Shown here one piece after another: positions 1 to 6,781 of a stretch of DNA of 9,418 bases. The translations under genes and the position numbers were made by a program. The notes under the pieces were generated by a model, which saw nothing but the letters and a program-made list of their open reading frames with translations, did not search any database and was not told the DNA's origin. Origin of the DNA: CAUZEO01 sp963578625 (GTDB lineage: Bacteria; Verrucomicrobiota; Kiritimatiellia; SLOV01); NCBI GenBank assembly GCA_963578625.1, contig CAUZEO010000206.1, forward strand, positions 1 through 9,418, read 5' to 3'. Each line of letters begins with the position of its first letter. Positions within the stretch are counted from its first letter, which is position 1.

Positions 1-204
1 CGTTCCGGGATTGGGGACACGCCCGGCGTGCAATTCCAGTCGGAGTCGAACGCGACCTACCGGCTGCAGTACGCCATCCCCCCGGATTCCTCCACCTGGT
101 TCGAGACGGGCGCGAAGATAGCCGGAGATGGAAGCATGATGACTCTCTTCGACCCCACCGGACCCTCGACCACGAGGGTCTACCGGGTGATGCTGGATCT
201 GTAG
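1..204 (+). CDS. C-terminal end of an exported protein (5' partial)
   Basis: The frame is open from the first base and ends at TAG 202-204, giving the last 67 residues of a protein that begins outside the window. It holds a small domain with the landmarks FQSES, TYRLQYA, a lone Trp (STWFETG), a G-D-G turn, LFDPTG and a terminal VYRV four residues before the stop. The same pattern closes the next gene (572-1540): by eye 28 of the last 59 residues are identical, so the two are tandem paralogues at least at this end. Domains of this shape recur at the C-termini of secreted proteins in PVC-type bacteria (recalled, not searched). The function is unknown; a beta-rich display or sorting module is possible but unproven. 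The reading frame is secure because of the paralogy; the product role is not. Confidence 0.8.
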   Translation, partial: RSGIGDTPGVQFQSESNATYRLQYAIPPDSSTWFETGAKIAGDGSMMTLFDPTGPSTTRVYRVMLDL

Positions 205-211
205 GCAGCGT

Positions 212-232
212 GCGGCCTTTGGCCGCGTTTGG
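212..232 (+). terminator. Candidate intrinsic terminator after the first gene
   Basis: Seven bases after the TAG stop lies a perfect 6-bp stem, GCGGCC-TTT-GGCCGC (212-226), followed by the weak T-rich tail GTTTGG. The place and the GC-rich stem suit a Rho-independent terminator for the upstream gene. The poor T-tract keeps the confidence moderate. Confidence 0.45.
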
Positions 233-330
233 TTGTCAATGGCCGGTTTTGGCGAGGCGGTCCGGATTTTGATCGGCTCGTCTTTCCCGGCGCCACGTGG
301 CATGGTACGTGGTGTTGGGGCTGCGGATGG

Positions 331-350
331 AGAGGCGCTTTGCGCTTTTT
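331..350 (+). terminator. Second hairpin with T-run in the 205-571 gap
   Basis: AGAGGCGC pairs with GCGCTTTT across a TTT loop: eight pairs, two of them G-U, running into a five-T stretch at 346-350. It could be a back-up terminator for the gene ending at 204, or the 5' side of an attenuator for the gene starting at 572. The T-run is short and partly used in the stem. Confidence 0.3.
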
Positions 351-435
351 GGATGCACGAGGAATCCGGGGCGAAGCCTCAAGCATGTACTCACGAAGCG
401 ATTACACCCCAACAATTCGCAGTGATTAGTGGTCG

Positions 436-514
436 AGAAACCCTTTTCTGAAACCAAGAATAAAGTTCTTGGCATCCGCGAGTGGAATCCTCGGTTGAAA
501 TTCCACGCCGATGC
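436..514 (+). promoter_or_regulatory. Stacked palindromes in the leader of the 572-1540 gene
   Basis: Three inverted repeats follow one another. AGAAA/TTTCT lies at 436-449. A perfect 7+5+7 palindrome, CCAAGAA-N5-TTCTTGG, lies at 454-472. A two-tier hairpin at 472-514 has an outer stem GCATC/GATGC and an inner perfect stem GTGGAAT-N11-ATTCCAC (482-488 with 500-506). The last one ends 57 bases before the chosen start codon. They could be operator sites for a dimeric repressor or folded 5' leader RNA. I could not place convincing -35/-10 boxes. The rest of the 205-571 gap shows no gene: the short frames there lack ribosome sites and coding character. Confidence 0.35.
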
Positions 515-561
515 AGTATGGTGCGCTGTCTGGGCGGTTTCGGCCCTCAGCCTTGGCCATT

Positions 562-566
562 GAGGA
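562..566 (+). promoter_or_regulatory. Ribosome binding site deciding the start at 572
   Basis: GAGGA sits five bases before the ATG at 572. It is only two bases from the in-frame ATG at 569, and nothing comparable precedes the upstream GTG at 482. The start at 572 also places a signal peptide exactly at the N-terminus. Confidence 0.6.
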
Positions 567-571
567 AAATG

Positions 572-1540
572 ATGAATCGGACACGCGGAATTCTGGCATT
601 CGCATTGGGAGTTTTCCTGATGCCGGGTGATCATGCCCGGGCGGCCTCCTACTTTGAGAATTTCCCCACCGGCAGCCACGCCGATCCGGCGACGAATTAC
701 GGGTTTTCCCAGCTTGCGGGGTCCGGCAGCCATGTTCGATCCGGTATGCAGATCGACCCGGGCGGTCTGGCGTTGTTTGGCGGCGGAGCCTGGGCCGCAT
801 GGAGTGTCGTTGGTATCGACACCGGCGTCACCGCTGTGCCGAACAAACTCACCGTATTCTCTGCCGATGTCTCCGCCTGTCCACCCGCGGATGGCCAGGA
901 CGGCACCAGTTGCACGTCTCACTGGGGCTTTTTCAATGTCAACAACTCAGTAGCCTGGGGTGGAATCGGCTGGTCCGTGACCGATGCGGACGCGGGAGCG
1001 GCTCAACACGGCTGGCTTTTCAACGCCAATCACGTCAGTCCGGGTGTCGGCGATTTCTATGTGCCCGGTTACCTGGGTACGCGGGACGCCCAGAACGGAC
1101 AGCAGGAGTTGATTGTTCGCCTGGAGATCTTTGTCGACCGCTTGAACAACCTGGTCTGGGGTACCATCGACGATGGCGTTACCAAGACCACGACCCCCAC
1201 GGTGCTCATCACCCAAAATGCCGACATGAACGCGGTGATTACCGGCGGGCTGACTGCCAATACCGGCTGGCAAACAGCAGAAGGGATTGATGTGGACAAC
1301 ATTCAAGCCATCTCCGTGATCTCGCAGGAAATCATGGATATTGTGGTCGAGGATACGGACGGAATGGAGTTCCAGTCACAACCGGGTGAGACCTATCGGC
1401 TCGAATATGCCCTCCCACCGAATACCAAGGCCTGGATCGACACGGGCGTCGTACTGACCGGCGACGGGAACTTGATGACCTTCTTCGATTCCACCGAAGC
1501 CTCTGCATCGAAGATCTACCGAGTTGTTCAGAGTTTGTAA
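572..1540 (+). CDS. Exported protein with PVC-type C-terminal 'YRV' domain
   Basis: This is a 322-residue protein of unknown function. Residues 1-24 form a signal peptide: Arg-containing n-region, hydrophobic GILAFALGVFL core, and an A-R-A cleavage site before ASYFENF. The mature part opens with a YFENFPTG motif seen at the start of many secreted jelly-roll proteins. It continues as a Gly/Asn/Thr/Trp-rich, helix-poor stretch typical of a beta-sandwich, to about residue 250. The last 59 residues repeat the domain ending the gene at 1-204 (FQSQPG, TYRLEYA, W, TG, GDG, FFDST, KIYRV). No catalytic motif is recognised; carbohydrate binding or surface display is possible but inferred only from fold character. 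An in-frame GTG at 482 would add 30 residues before the signal peptide and is not supported. The gene faces the - strand transporter operon and ends 53 bases from it, so it is not cotranscribed with it. Confidence 0.85.
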   Translation: MNRTRGILAFALGVFLMPGDHARAASYFENFPTGSHADPATNYGFSQLAGSGSHVRSGMQIDPGGLALFGGGAWAAWSVVGIDTGVTAVPNKLTVFSADVSACPPADGQDGTSCTSHWGFFNVNNSVAWGGIGWSVTDADAGAAQHGWLFNANHVSPGVGDFYVPGYLGTRDAQNGQQELIVRLEIFVDRLNNLVWGTIDDGVTKTTTPTVLITQNADMNAVITGGLTANTGWQTAEGIDVDNIQAISVISQEIMDIVVEDTDGMEFQSQPGETYRLEYALPPNTKAWIDTGVVLTGDGNLMTFFDSTEASASKIYRVVQSL

Positions 1541-1546
1541 AAGCCA

Positions 1547-1587
1547 CCGGCCCCGTCGATTGCATTCGACCGCGATCGATGGTCCGG
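1547..1587. terminator. Hairpin in the convergent gap, possible two-way terminator
   Basis: In the 53 bases between the converging stop codons, CCGG..CC..GTCGAT (1547-1560) can pair with ATCGATGG.CCGG (1575-1587) across a 14-base loop. This gives about 12 pairs including one G-U, with one small internal loop. The position suits a shared terminator, but there is no T-run on either strand. Confidence 0.35.
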
Positions 1588-1593
1588 CCCCGC

Positions 1594-4062
1594 CTACTTA
1601 TACGTCGGCAGGATGATGCCCTTGAGGATAACTTTCTGCGCGACCAGGAAGACGATGAGCGTGGGAATACTCGCCAGGGTGAGGGCGGCGAGATCCTCTG
1701 CCGGGTCCATGACCATCTGATACTGGTACAGATGTACCATCAGCGTCCACATCCTGGGATCCTGACAGATGATCAGGGCCCAGGTGAAGGACCCGTAGGC
1801 CGCGGTGAAGGACCACAGGGCGATGACGGCCAGCACCGGGGTGGACATGGGCAGCGTAATCTGCGTGAAGATTCTCATTTCCCCGGCCCCGTCGATGACC
1901 GCGCTTTCGTACAGTTCCTGGGGAAGGCTGTCGAAGAATCCCTTGAGGATGAAGATGGAATACCCGCTGGCCACCCCCGGTAGGACGAGCGCCCAGTAGG
2001 TGTTCAGCAGAGAAACGCTGCCTCCCTCGAAGATCTGCTGAGTGGCGTCGGTCACAATGGTGGCCCCGAGAATCCCGCCCGCCAGACCCGCGGCGAGGGG
2101 ATAGACCATGCGCTTGCTCGATACGAACATTGCCGCCAGCCCGCTTCCGACCAGAACCCCCGCCACGCAAATGACGATTCGGAGCAGCGGAAACGATTTC
2201 AGCAGCAGAAAGTTGGGGATCATCGTGACTTCGGCGGGAAAGGCCATTGTTGCCAGGAGGAACAGCAGGATCTTGTAGGTTCCCGGCAGATTGAACCGGC
2301 TCAGGGCATAGGCGCACAGCGGGTTGATCACCAGTGCGGCCAGCACCACGGACGCGCAGAAGACAAACGTATTCCACAGGGATCGCTTGTGCAGCGCGAT
2401 GTTTTCCCAGGCGTTGCGGTAGGCGCGGAAGAACGTGAACCACCGGATATGGGACCGGCTTTCATCGAACTCCTTCCAATCCACGACGGCCATGGGAAAG
2501 TAGATGTGATTCATGTCCGGCCAATGGGTTCCGTACGCCTCGTTGAAGGCTTCCACCGTGCCGTACCTTGACTGGAGCCACTGGCGATAGAGAATCTCCG
2601 GCGTCTTCAGCCGCAGCATTTCCGGCGGCAGCACGGTTTTCACGAATTCGAGCACCATGTCGTTCTCGAGCCGGGTCGGCGGACTGCCGACCGGCGCGGC
2701 CTGAAGGTCGGGCAAGCGGATCTGGTCCGAGTTTTCCCAATCGCGCTTGAGCGCCGCGTTGACGGCCTCGAGCGTACCGAACCGGTCGAGAAGGAACGTG
2801 TTCCAGAGTTCGTGTCCGCCATCGAACTGCATGTAACGGGCCGCCAGTCTTGTCCGGACATGCTCGATCCAGTCGTCCCGCTGCGGTCCGGACGCGGGAA
2901 CGCGCTCGGCCAGGGGAACATCGAAGAACCGGACGTAATCGGTTCCGTACGCCCGGTTGAGGGCCGCGATCTCGTTCCCGTACTGAAGCTGAAGGAACTC
3001 GCTCCAGAAATACTCCGTCGCCGCCGGGCTGATGAATCGCAGATCGGCCTGCGCCTTCCACTCGTACCAGTCGCGGTTGTGCGCGGTGTCGTACACGTAC
3101 TGGCTGCGGAGATAGAGGCGCTCCTGCGGTTCGGTAATCTGCACCCAGGTATTGGCGCGCGTCCCGTAGGCCTCGTTCACCTTCTCGATCGTCCCGTACT
3201 TTCGGCGGACCCAGGCCTGGTAGGAAATGTCGCCGTCGAATTGTCTATAGGGGCCGCCGAACCAACAGGCGGAACGAAGCGCCAACGGCAGCGTGGCCCG
3301 AAATTCGTAGAAATCGTCCACCTGGCGACGGACGCGCGGATCGGAAAGGTCGGGTTTCCGGCAGGTGAAGTAGTCCTGCATGACAGCCCGGAACTCCGGG
3401 TCGTCCGCCAGGACCGGGTAGCGTTCCAGGATTTCCCGGTACTGCGGCGCACCGGCATCCGGGCGTCCGGCTTCGTCAAAATCTCGCGCGAAACGACCCA
3501 GGTAGTCGAAGAATCCTCGCCGGACGACCTGGATGACCGCGTGACGATCCGGTTCGAAGTCCGAGTCGGCTTCGACCATTGCCCGCAGTTCGTCGACGGC
3601 GAATGGGTAGTGTTGCTCGACGACGCGGCGAAAGTCCTCGTTCCACGTGGTCAGCGAGCCGGCGCTTTCGTACGCGCGGCGAAAGTCGTCGAACCGGTCG
3701 ACGCAGAAGTGTGTCGCCAGTGATTCGCCGATTGGGGTATCGGGGCCGGGGCGCCGCCCGGGCACCATCGACTGAAAAGTGTTCCGGCCGCTGGAGGGCG
3801 GGACCGGCATCTTCCACTGCCATTCCAGATGGTCATAGCTCTTGAGAAAAATGAACGCCTCGAAGAGCGACCGCTCGTTGTAGAGGTAGCGAGGCACCAG
3901 CCGGAACTCCCAGGTCGTGTGGTTTGTGGCGGTGGCACCCGAGAGCATCATCAGGAATGGGAACACCGTCATGACGGAACCCAAAATCAGCACCGCATAG
4001 ACCATCAGGATGACAGCCCGGACCTTCGGCGATCTTCGACCAACCTCGGCGATCAAAGGCAT
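1594..4062 (-). CDS. MalG-type sugar ABC permease with giant extracytoplasmic insertion
   Basis: This is an 822-residue inner-membrane subunit of a CUT1-type carbohydrate importer; ordinary MalG proteins have about 280-300 residues. The C-terminal permease core is clear: ALSRFNLPGTYK, FPAEVTMIPNF, LLNTYWALVLPG, and an exact EAA loop at residues 719-738 (ESA...G.........ITLP) that docks the ATPase. TM1 is at about 14-41 and TM2 begins near 562. Between them about 510 hydrophilic residues (43-555) should lie outside the cytoplasmic membrane. That region carries four copies of a module of the form [WF]x4[YF]G[TN]..[E]..N.AYGT.W.....I..P, at about 284-312, 356-383, 423-451 and 495-523, resembling part of GH42 beta-galactosidases. 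A second insertion of about 58 residues (624-682) adds two hydrophobic segments before LLNTYW. The ATG at 4062 is chosen for its AGGA site; the longer frame to 4149 translates repeat DNA. It is the partner of the 4238-6691 gene. Confidence 0.9.
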   Translation of the reverse strand: MPLIAEVGRRSPKVRAVILMVYAVLILGSVMTVFPFLMMLSGATATNHTTWEFRLVPRYLYNERSLFEAFIFLKSYDHLEWQWKMPVPPSSGRNTFQSMVPGRRPGPDTPIGESLATHFCVDRFDDFRRAYESAGSLTTWNEDFRRVVEQHYPFAVDELRAMVEADSDFEPDRHAVIQVVRRGFFDYLGRFARDFDEAGRPDAGAPQYREILERYPVLADDPEFRAVMQDYFTCRKPDLSDPRVRRQVDDFYEFRATLPLALRSACWFGGPYRQFDGDISYQAWVRRKYGTIEKVNEAYGTRANTWVQITEPQERLYLRSQYVYDTAHNRDWYEWKAQADLRFISPAATEYFWSEFLQLQYGNEIAALNRAYGTDYVRFFDVPLAERVPASGPQRDDWIEHVRTRLAARYMQFDGGHELWNTFLLDRFGTLEAVNAALKRDWENSDQIRLPDLQAAPVGSPPTRLENDMVLEFVKTVLPPEMLRLKTPEILYRQWLQSRYGTVEAFNEAYGTHWPDMNHIYFPMAVVDWKEFDESRSHIRWFTFFRAYRNAWENIALHKRSLWNTFVFCASVVLAALVINPLCAYALSRFNLPGTYKILLFLLATMAFPAEVTMIPNFLLLKSFPLLRIVICVAGVLVGSGLAAMFVSSKRMVYPLAAGLAGGILGATIVTDATQQIFEGGSVSLLNTYWALVLPGVASGYSIFILKGFFDSLPQELYESAVIDGAGEMRIFTQITLPMSTPVLAVIALWSFTAAYGSFTWALIICQDPRMWTLMVHLYQYQMVMDPAEDLAALTLASIPTLIVFLVAQKVILKGIILPTYK

Positions 4063-4069
4063 TGTGTAG

Positions 4070-4073
4070 TCCT
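4070..4073 (-). promoter_or_regulatory. Ribosome binding site deciding the MalG start
   Basis: AGGA on the - strand lies seven bases before the ATG at 4062-4060. It supports that start over the upstream in-frame codon at 4149, whose product would begin with peptide encoded by the palindromic repeat. Confidence 0.65.
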
Positions 4074-4099
4074 GGCTGGGGTTGGGATGAGAGCGGGAA

Positions 4100-4250
4100 G
4101 AATGACGAATGACGAAATACCCAATGACAAATAAAATTCGAAGTCCCAATGACGAATGGGTTCTGAACTGCCCGAAAAAGGGCCGCTAGCCGCTTCGAAA
4201 TTAGGCATTCGGACTTGATTCATCATTGGGTATTTCGTCATTCGTCATTC
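4100..4250. repeat. Large intergenic palindrome with 28-bp perfect arms
   Basis: Bases 4100-4127 (starting GAATGACGAATGAC, ending CCCAATGA) are the exact reverse complement of 4223-4250. Inside, the arms are only partly complementary (AAGTCC and GAATG-like blocks). The centre is a small hairpin, GCCC-GAAAAA-GGGC (4170-4183), close to the midpoint of the whole element. The arms contain the internal direct repeat AATGACGA and an extra related copy at 4147-4157. Elements that translate to 'NDE' one way and 'FVIRHSS' the other are recalled from intergenic regions of PVC and related genomes. It fills nearly the whole gap between the two permease genes, and its right arm overlaps the end of the upstream one. 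In mRNA it would form a long stem, like REP/BIME elements that affect decay of flanking transcripts. Confidence 0.8.
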
Positions 4251-6691
4251 CCCTCTTCTGCTCCTGCACGAAACTTCAAATCGCGAAGGATCCGCAGCTG
4301 GTAGATGGTGAAGCCGATCAGCAGCGATCCGAGAAGCCACGCCGCGGCCGTCGCCTTGCCGAAATTGAGCCAGACGAACGAGTTGTAGAAGATGTACAGG
4401 CCGGTGACGTAGGTGGCGTCGCCCGGTCCGCCGCCCGTCATCACGAAGATGTTCTGCATGGTGTGGAAGGTGGCGATGAACGCGCCTATGAAGTTGATGA
4501 TGATGAGTGGTTTCATGAAGGGGATGGCCACGTTCCAGGCTTTGCGCCAGAGTCCGGCCCCGTCGACGTCCGCCGCTTCGTAGAGATCACCGGGAATCCC
4601 CTGCAGCGCCGCCAGGTAGATGATGCACCCCGGACCCATGCCGGCCCAGATGGTCGGCAGGACCACGCTGAACATGGCCAGCCGCGGGCTGTCCAGCCAT
4701 TGGAACGGTTCGATCTCGTAACCGAACAACCCGACGAAACCCGAGATGAGCGTGTTGAGGAGTCCCAGCGGGGTCGGGTTGTACATCCACTGCCACAGAA
4801 ACATGATGATCAGCCCCGAAGTCAGCGCCGGCAGGTAGAACAACACGCGGAAAAGGATCTTGCCCCGGGGAACCTCCGCCAGGAAGAACGCAAGCACGAT
4901 CGGTGCGAGAAATCCCAGCGTCAGGGAGAGCAGCCCGTACTGCACGGTCCGCCAGAGCGAAATCCAGAACAGGCGGTCCGTGAGGACTTCGATGAAGTTG
5001 TCCAATCCGACCCACGTTGGCGTCCCTGCGATCTGGTAATCCTGAAAGGCGATCATGGCCCCGCGCACCAGTGGCAGATACATCCACAGAATGACGCTCC
5101 CGATCGCCGGCAACATCATGAGACCGGCGATCAGGTAGATGTGGCGGCGACCGGCCTGGAAGACGGTCCCCCGGTCCTTGTCGGAGGCGAGCACGCGGCC
5201 GAAGGACCGGAGGCCGAGCACGGCAAACCCGATGATCAGAAGAGCCACGAAGATGACCACCGCCAGGGCAATGCCCCGACGCCGCTCCTTCACCTCGGGC
5301 GGCAGCGAGACGAAGAGTTCCTTGTTGATGGCGTCCTCGGTCTTCTGAAGAAGGGCAGGGAGATCCCGGTCAGGGTCGGCCCGAAGGTCCCACACGATCC
5401 GCCCCAGGTAGTCCTGGCGCAATTGCCGGTGCTTCGGGCAAAGCAGAAACCCCCGCGTACCGTCGAGGATCGAGGCATGGACCTCGGCCCATTGCGCGGG
5501 CACGTCCTGAGCGAAGCTCTGAAGATCGGGGTCGCCCGCCACGTCGGCCGGGTTCATGTGGATCGACCAGCCCCAGTCGATGTAGGCCTTGGCCCGGATC
5601 TTCAGATTCTCCGGACGGGCCTGGAAGCGAATCCACTCCCACGCCGCCCGCCGCCGCTCGGGCGTGGGCGAGAGGGCGTTGACGCCCATGTACGGGCTGA
5701 GCAAGGGGCGGTATCCGTCACCACTGGGACCGAGCGGCAGGAGCCCCACCGCGGTGAGTTCGGGCGGCGTGTGCCGCCCGCGGATCAGGAAAAACTCCTC
5801 CATGGTCCACACGAACATGGCCGCGCGACCCTCCCACATCAGGATGGAGTCGTCCACGCGCCCGGCGCTGGTCGTGTAGAGGCCCCGAAACTCCCGCCCG
5901 CCGCGCTCAATGCGCCGGCCGACCAACTCCTGCAGGAGTTCAACCGCCTCGAGCGCGCGCGGGTCGTTCGCGAAGTCGGCGATCCACGAACCGGCATCGT
6001 CCCGGCGAATCACTTCCACGCCGTTGAGAGCAAAGAGCATCTCCAGGAATCCCCCGGCCCCCATGCCCTTGGTCTCCTGGGTAGGAATCAGGATGCCGAA
6101 ATCCTGTGCCAGGGGATCGGTCAGACGTTCGGCGAAAGAGAGCAGTTCCTCCCAGTTCCGCGGAGGACGGTCGGGATCGAGCCCCGCCAGCCGAAACTTG
6201 TCCCGCCGGCAGATCAGCACGTACGAGGTCGGCCTGTACCGAGCCGGGGCAACCGGCACCGCGTAGACCTGGCCGTCCCGCGTGAAGTGATGGACGAGGG
6301 GATGATTCAGGATCTCGTCCAGCATCCCGGCCTCCTGCAGATAATCGTTGAGCGGCAACAGGAAATTGCGGCCCATGAAATCCTGCAGATCCACGTCGGA
6401 CATGTCGACCGCATCGGGCGCGATGCCGCCGGCCTGGGCCATCAGGAATTCGCGCGTTCCGCGGCCAAAGCGTTGCAGTTGGGGGCCGCCGCCTTCTTTG
6501 ATCCGGACGTTTGGGTGGGCTTCAAGAAACTGATCGAAGATGTTGATTTTCGTTTCGCCAAACGGATTCGTAGGCGGCCGCTCCCTAAGATTCCACAGCA
6601 CCAACTCAGCCGGCGGCTCGGCGGCTACGGCGGAGGCGGCGGAGAACAGAAAACAGCAAGCGGCTGCGACAAGCGCGCCACGCGTTCGCAT
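4238..6691 (-). CDS. Solute-binding protein fused to MalF-type ABC permease
   Basis: This 817-residue protein joins two normally separate importer parts. Residues 1-24 are a signal peptide (ALVAAACCFLFSAAS, then AVAA|EPP). Residues 25-465 form an extracellular solute-binding domain of the sugar-binding type: LVLWN first strand, IFDQFLEAHPNV helix, PDAVDMSDVDLQDF, a GQVYAVPV hinge-like segment, WEELLSFAERL, a variable middle, and RRRAAWEWIRFQ near the end. A membrane helix at about 473-493 is followed by a basic linker (494-516), which by the positive-inside rule is cytoplasmic, so the binding domain faces outward. Residues 517-817 are a complete MalF-like permease with an EAA loop at 705-724 (EAADVDG.........VAIP). 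AGGGG lies nine bases before the ATG. The final codons and the stop lie inside the palindromic repeat. The sugar cannot be read from sequence; the neighbouring glycosidase suggests a glycan-derived one. No ATPase gene is present in the window. Confidence 0.92.
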   Translation of the reverse strand: MRTRGALVAAACCFLFSAASAVAAEPPAELVLWNLRERPPTNPFGETKINIFDQFLEAHPNVRIKEGGGPQLQRFGRGTREFLMAQAGGIAPDAVDMSDVDLQDFMGRNFLLPLNDYLQEAGMLDEILNHPLVHHFTRDGQVYAVPVAPARYRPTSYVLICRRDKFRLAGLDPDRPPRNWEELLSFAERLTDPLAQDFGILIPTQETKGMGAGGFLEMLFALNGVEVIRRDDAGSWIADFANDPRALEAVELLQELVGRRIERGGREFRGLYTTSAGRVDDSILMWEGRAAMFVWTMEEFFLIRGRHTPPELTAVGLLPLGPSGDGYRPLLSPYMGVNALSPTPERRRAAWEWIRFQARPENLKIRAKAYIDWGWSIHMNPADVAGDPDLQSFAQDVPAQWAEVHASILDGTRGFLLCPKHRQLRQDYLGRIVWDLRADPDRDLPALLQKTEDAINKELFVSLPPEVKERRRGIALAVVIFVALLIIGFAVLGLRSFGRVLASDKDRGTVFQAGRRHIYLIAGLMMLPAIGSVILWMYLPLVRGAMIAFQDYQIAGTPTWVGLDNFIEVLTDRLFWISLWRTVQYGLLSLTLGFLAPIVLAFFLAEVPRGKILFRVLFYLPALTSGLIIMFLWQWMYNPTPLGLLNTLISGFVGLFGYEIEPFQWLDSPRLAMFSVVLPTIWAGMGPGCIIYLAALQGIPGDLYEAADVDGAGLWRKAWNVAIPFMKPLIIINFIGAFIATFHTMQNIFVMTGGGPGDATYVTGLYIFYNSFVWLNFGKATAAAWLLGSLLIGFTIYQLRILRDLKFRAGAEEGNDE

Positions 6692-6700
6692 CAGATGTGA

Positions 6701-6705
6701 CCCCT
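6701..6705 (-). promoter_or_regulatory. Ribosome binding site of the binding-protein/MalF fusion
   Basis: AGGGG on the - strand ends nine bases before the ATG at 6691-6689. Together with the signal peptide that starts at this Met, it fixes the start. Confidence 0.5.
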
Positions 6706-6781
6706 ATGAGTTTTCAATGTCTGTCGGAACTTCCAGGTTTGAGGTTTCAGTCCGGCCTGTCAGCGATGCTCCGGATTTTAG

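Noticed and set aside
482..571. GTG start adding 30 residues to the secreted protein
   Set aside because: It would bury the signal peptide, lies within a palindrome (482-506) and has no ribosome site.
2812..3723. A 303-codon + strand frame antisense to the MalG insertion
   Set aside because: It is a shadow of the real gene with no ribosome site, domain or hydrophobic pattern.
4063..4149. N-terminal extension of MalG beginning MGLRILFVIGYFVIRHSS
   Set aside because: Much of this peptide is a translation of the palindromic repeat. The ATG at 4062 has its own AGGA site and a normal MalG start.
4226..6700. An 824-codon open frame on the + strand, antisense to the binding-protein/MalF fusion
   Set aside because: It mirrors the - strand gene, has an implausible composition rich in Pro, Arg, Gln, Asp and His, starts inside the palindromic repeat and has no domains. 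It results from GC-rich codon use.
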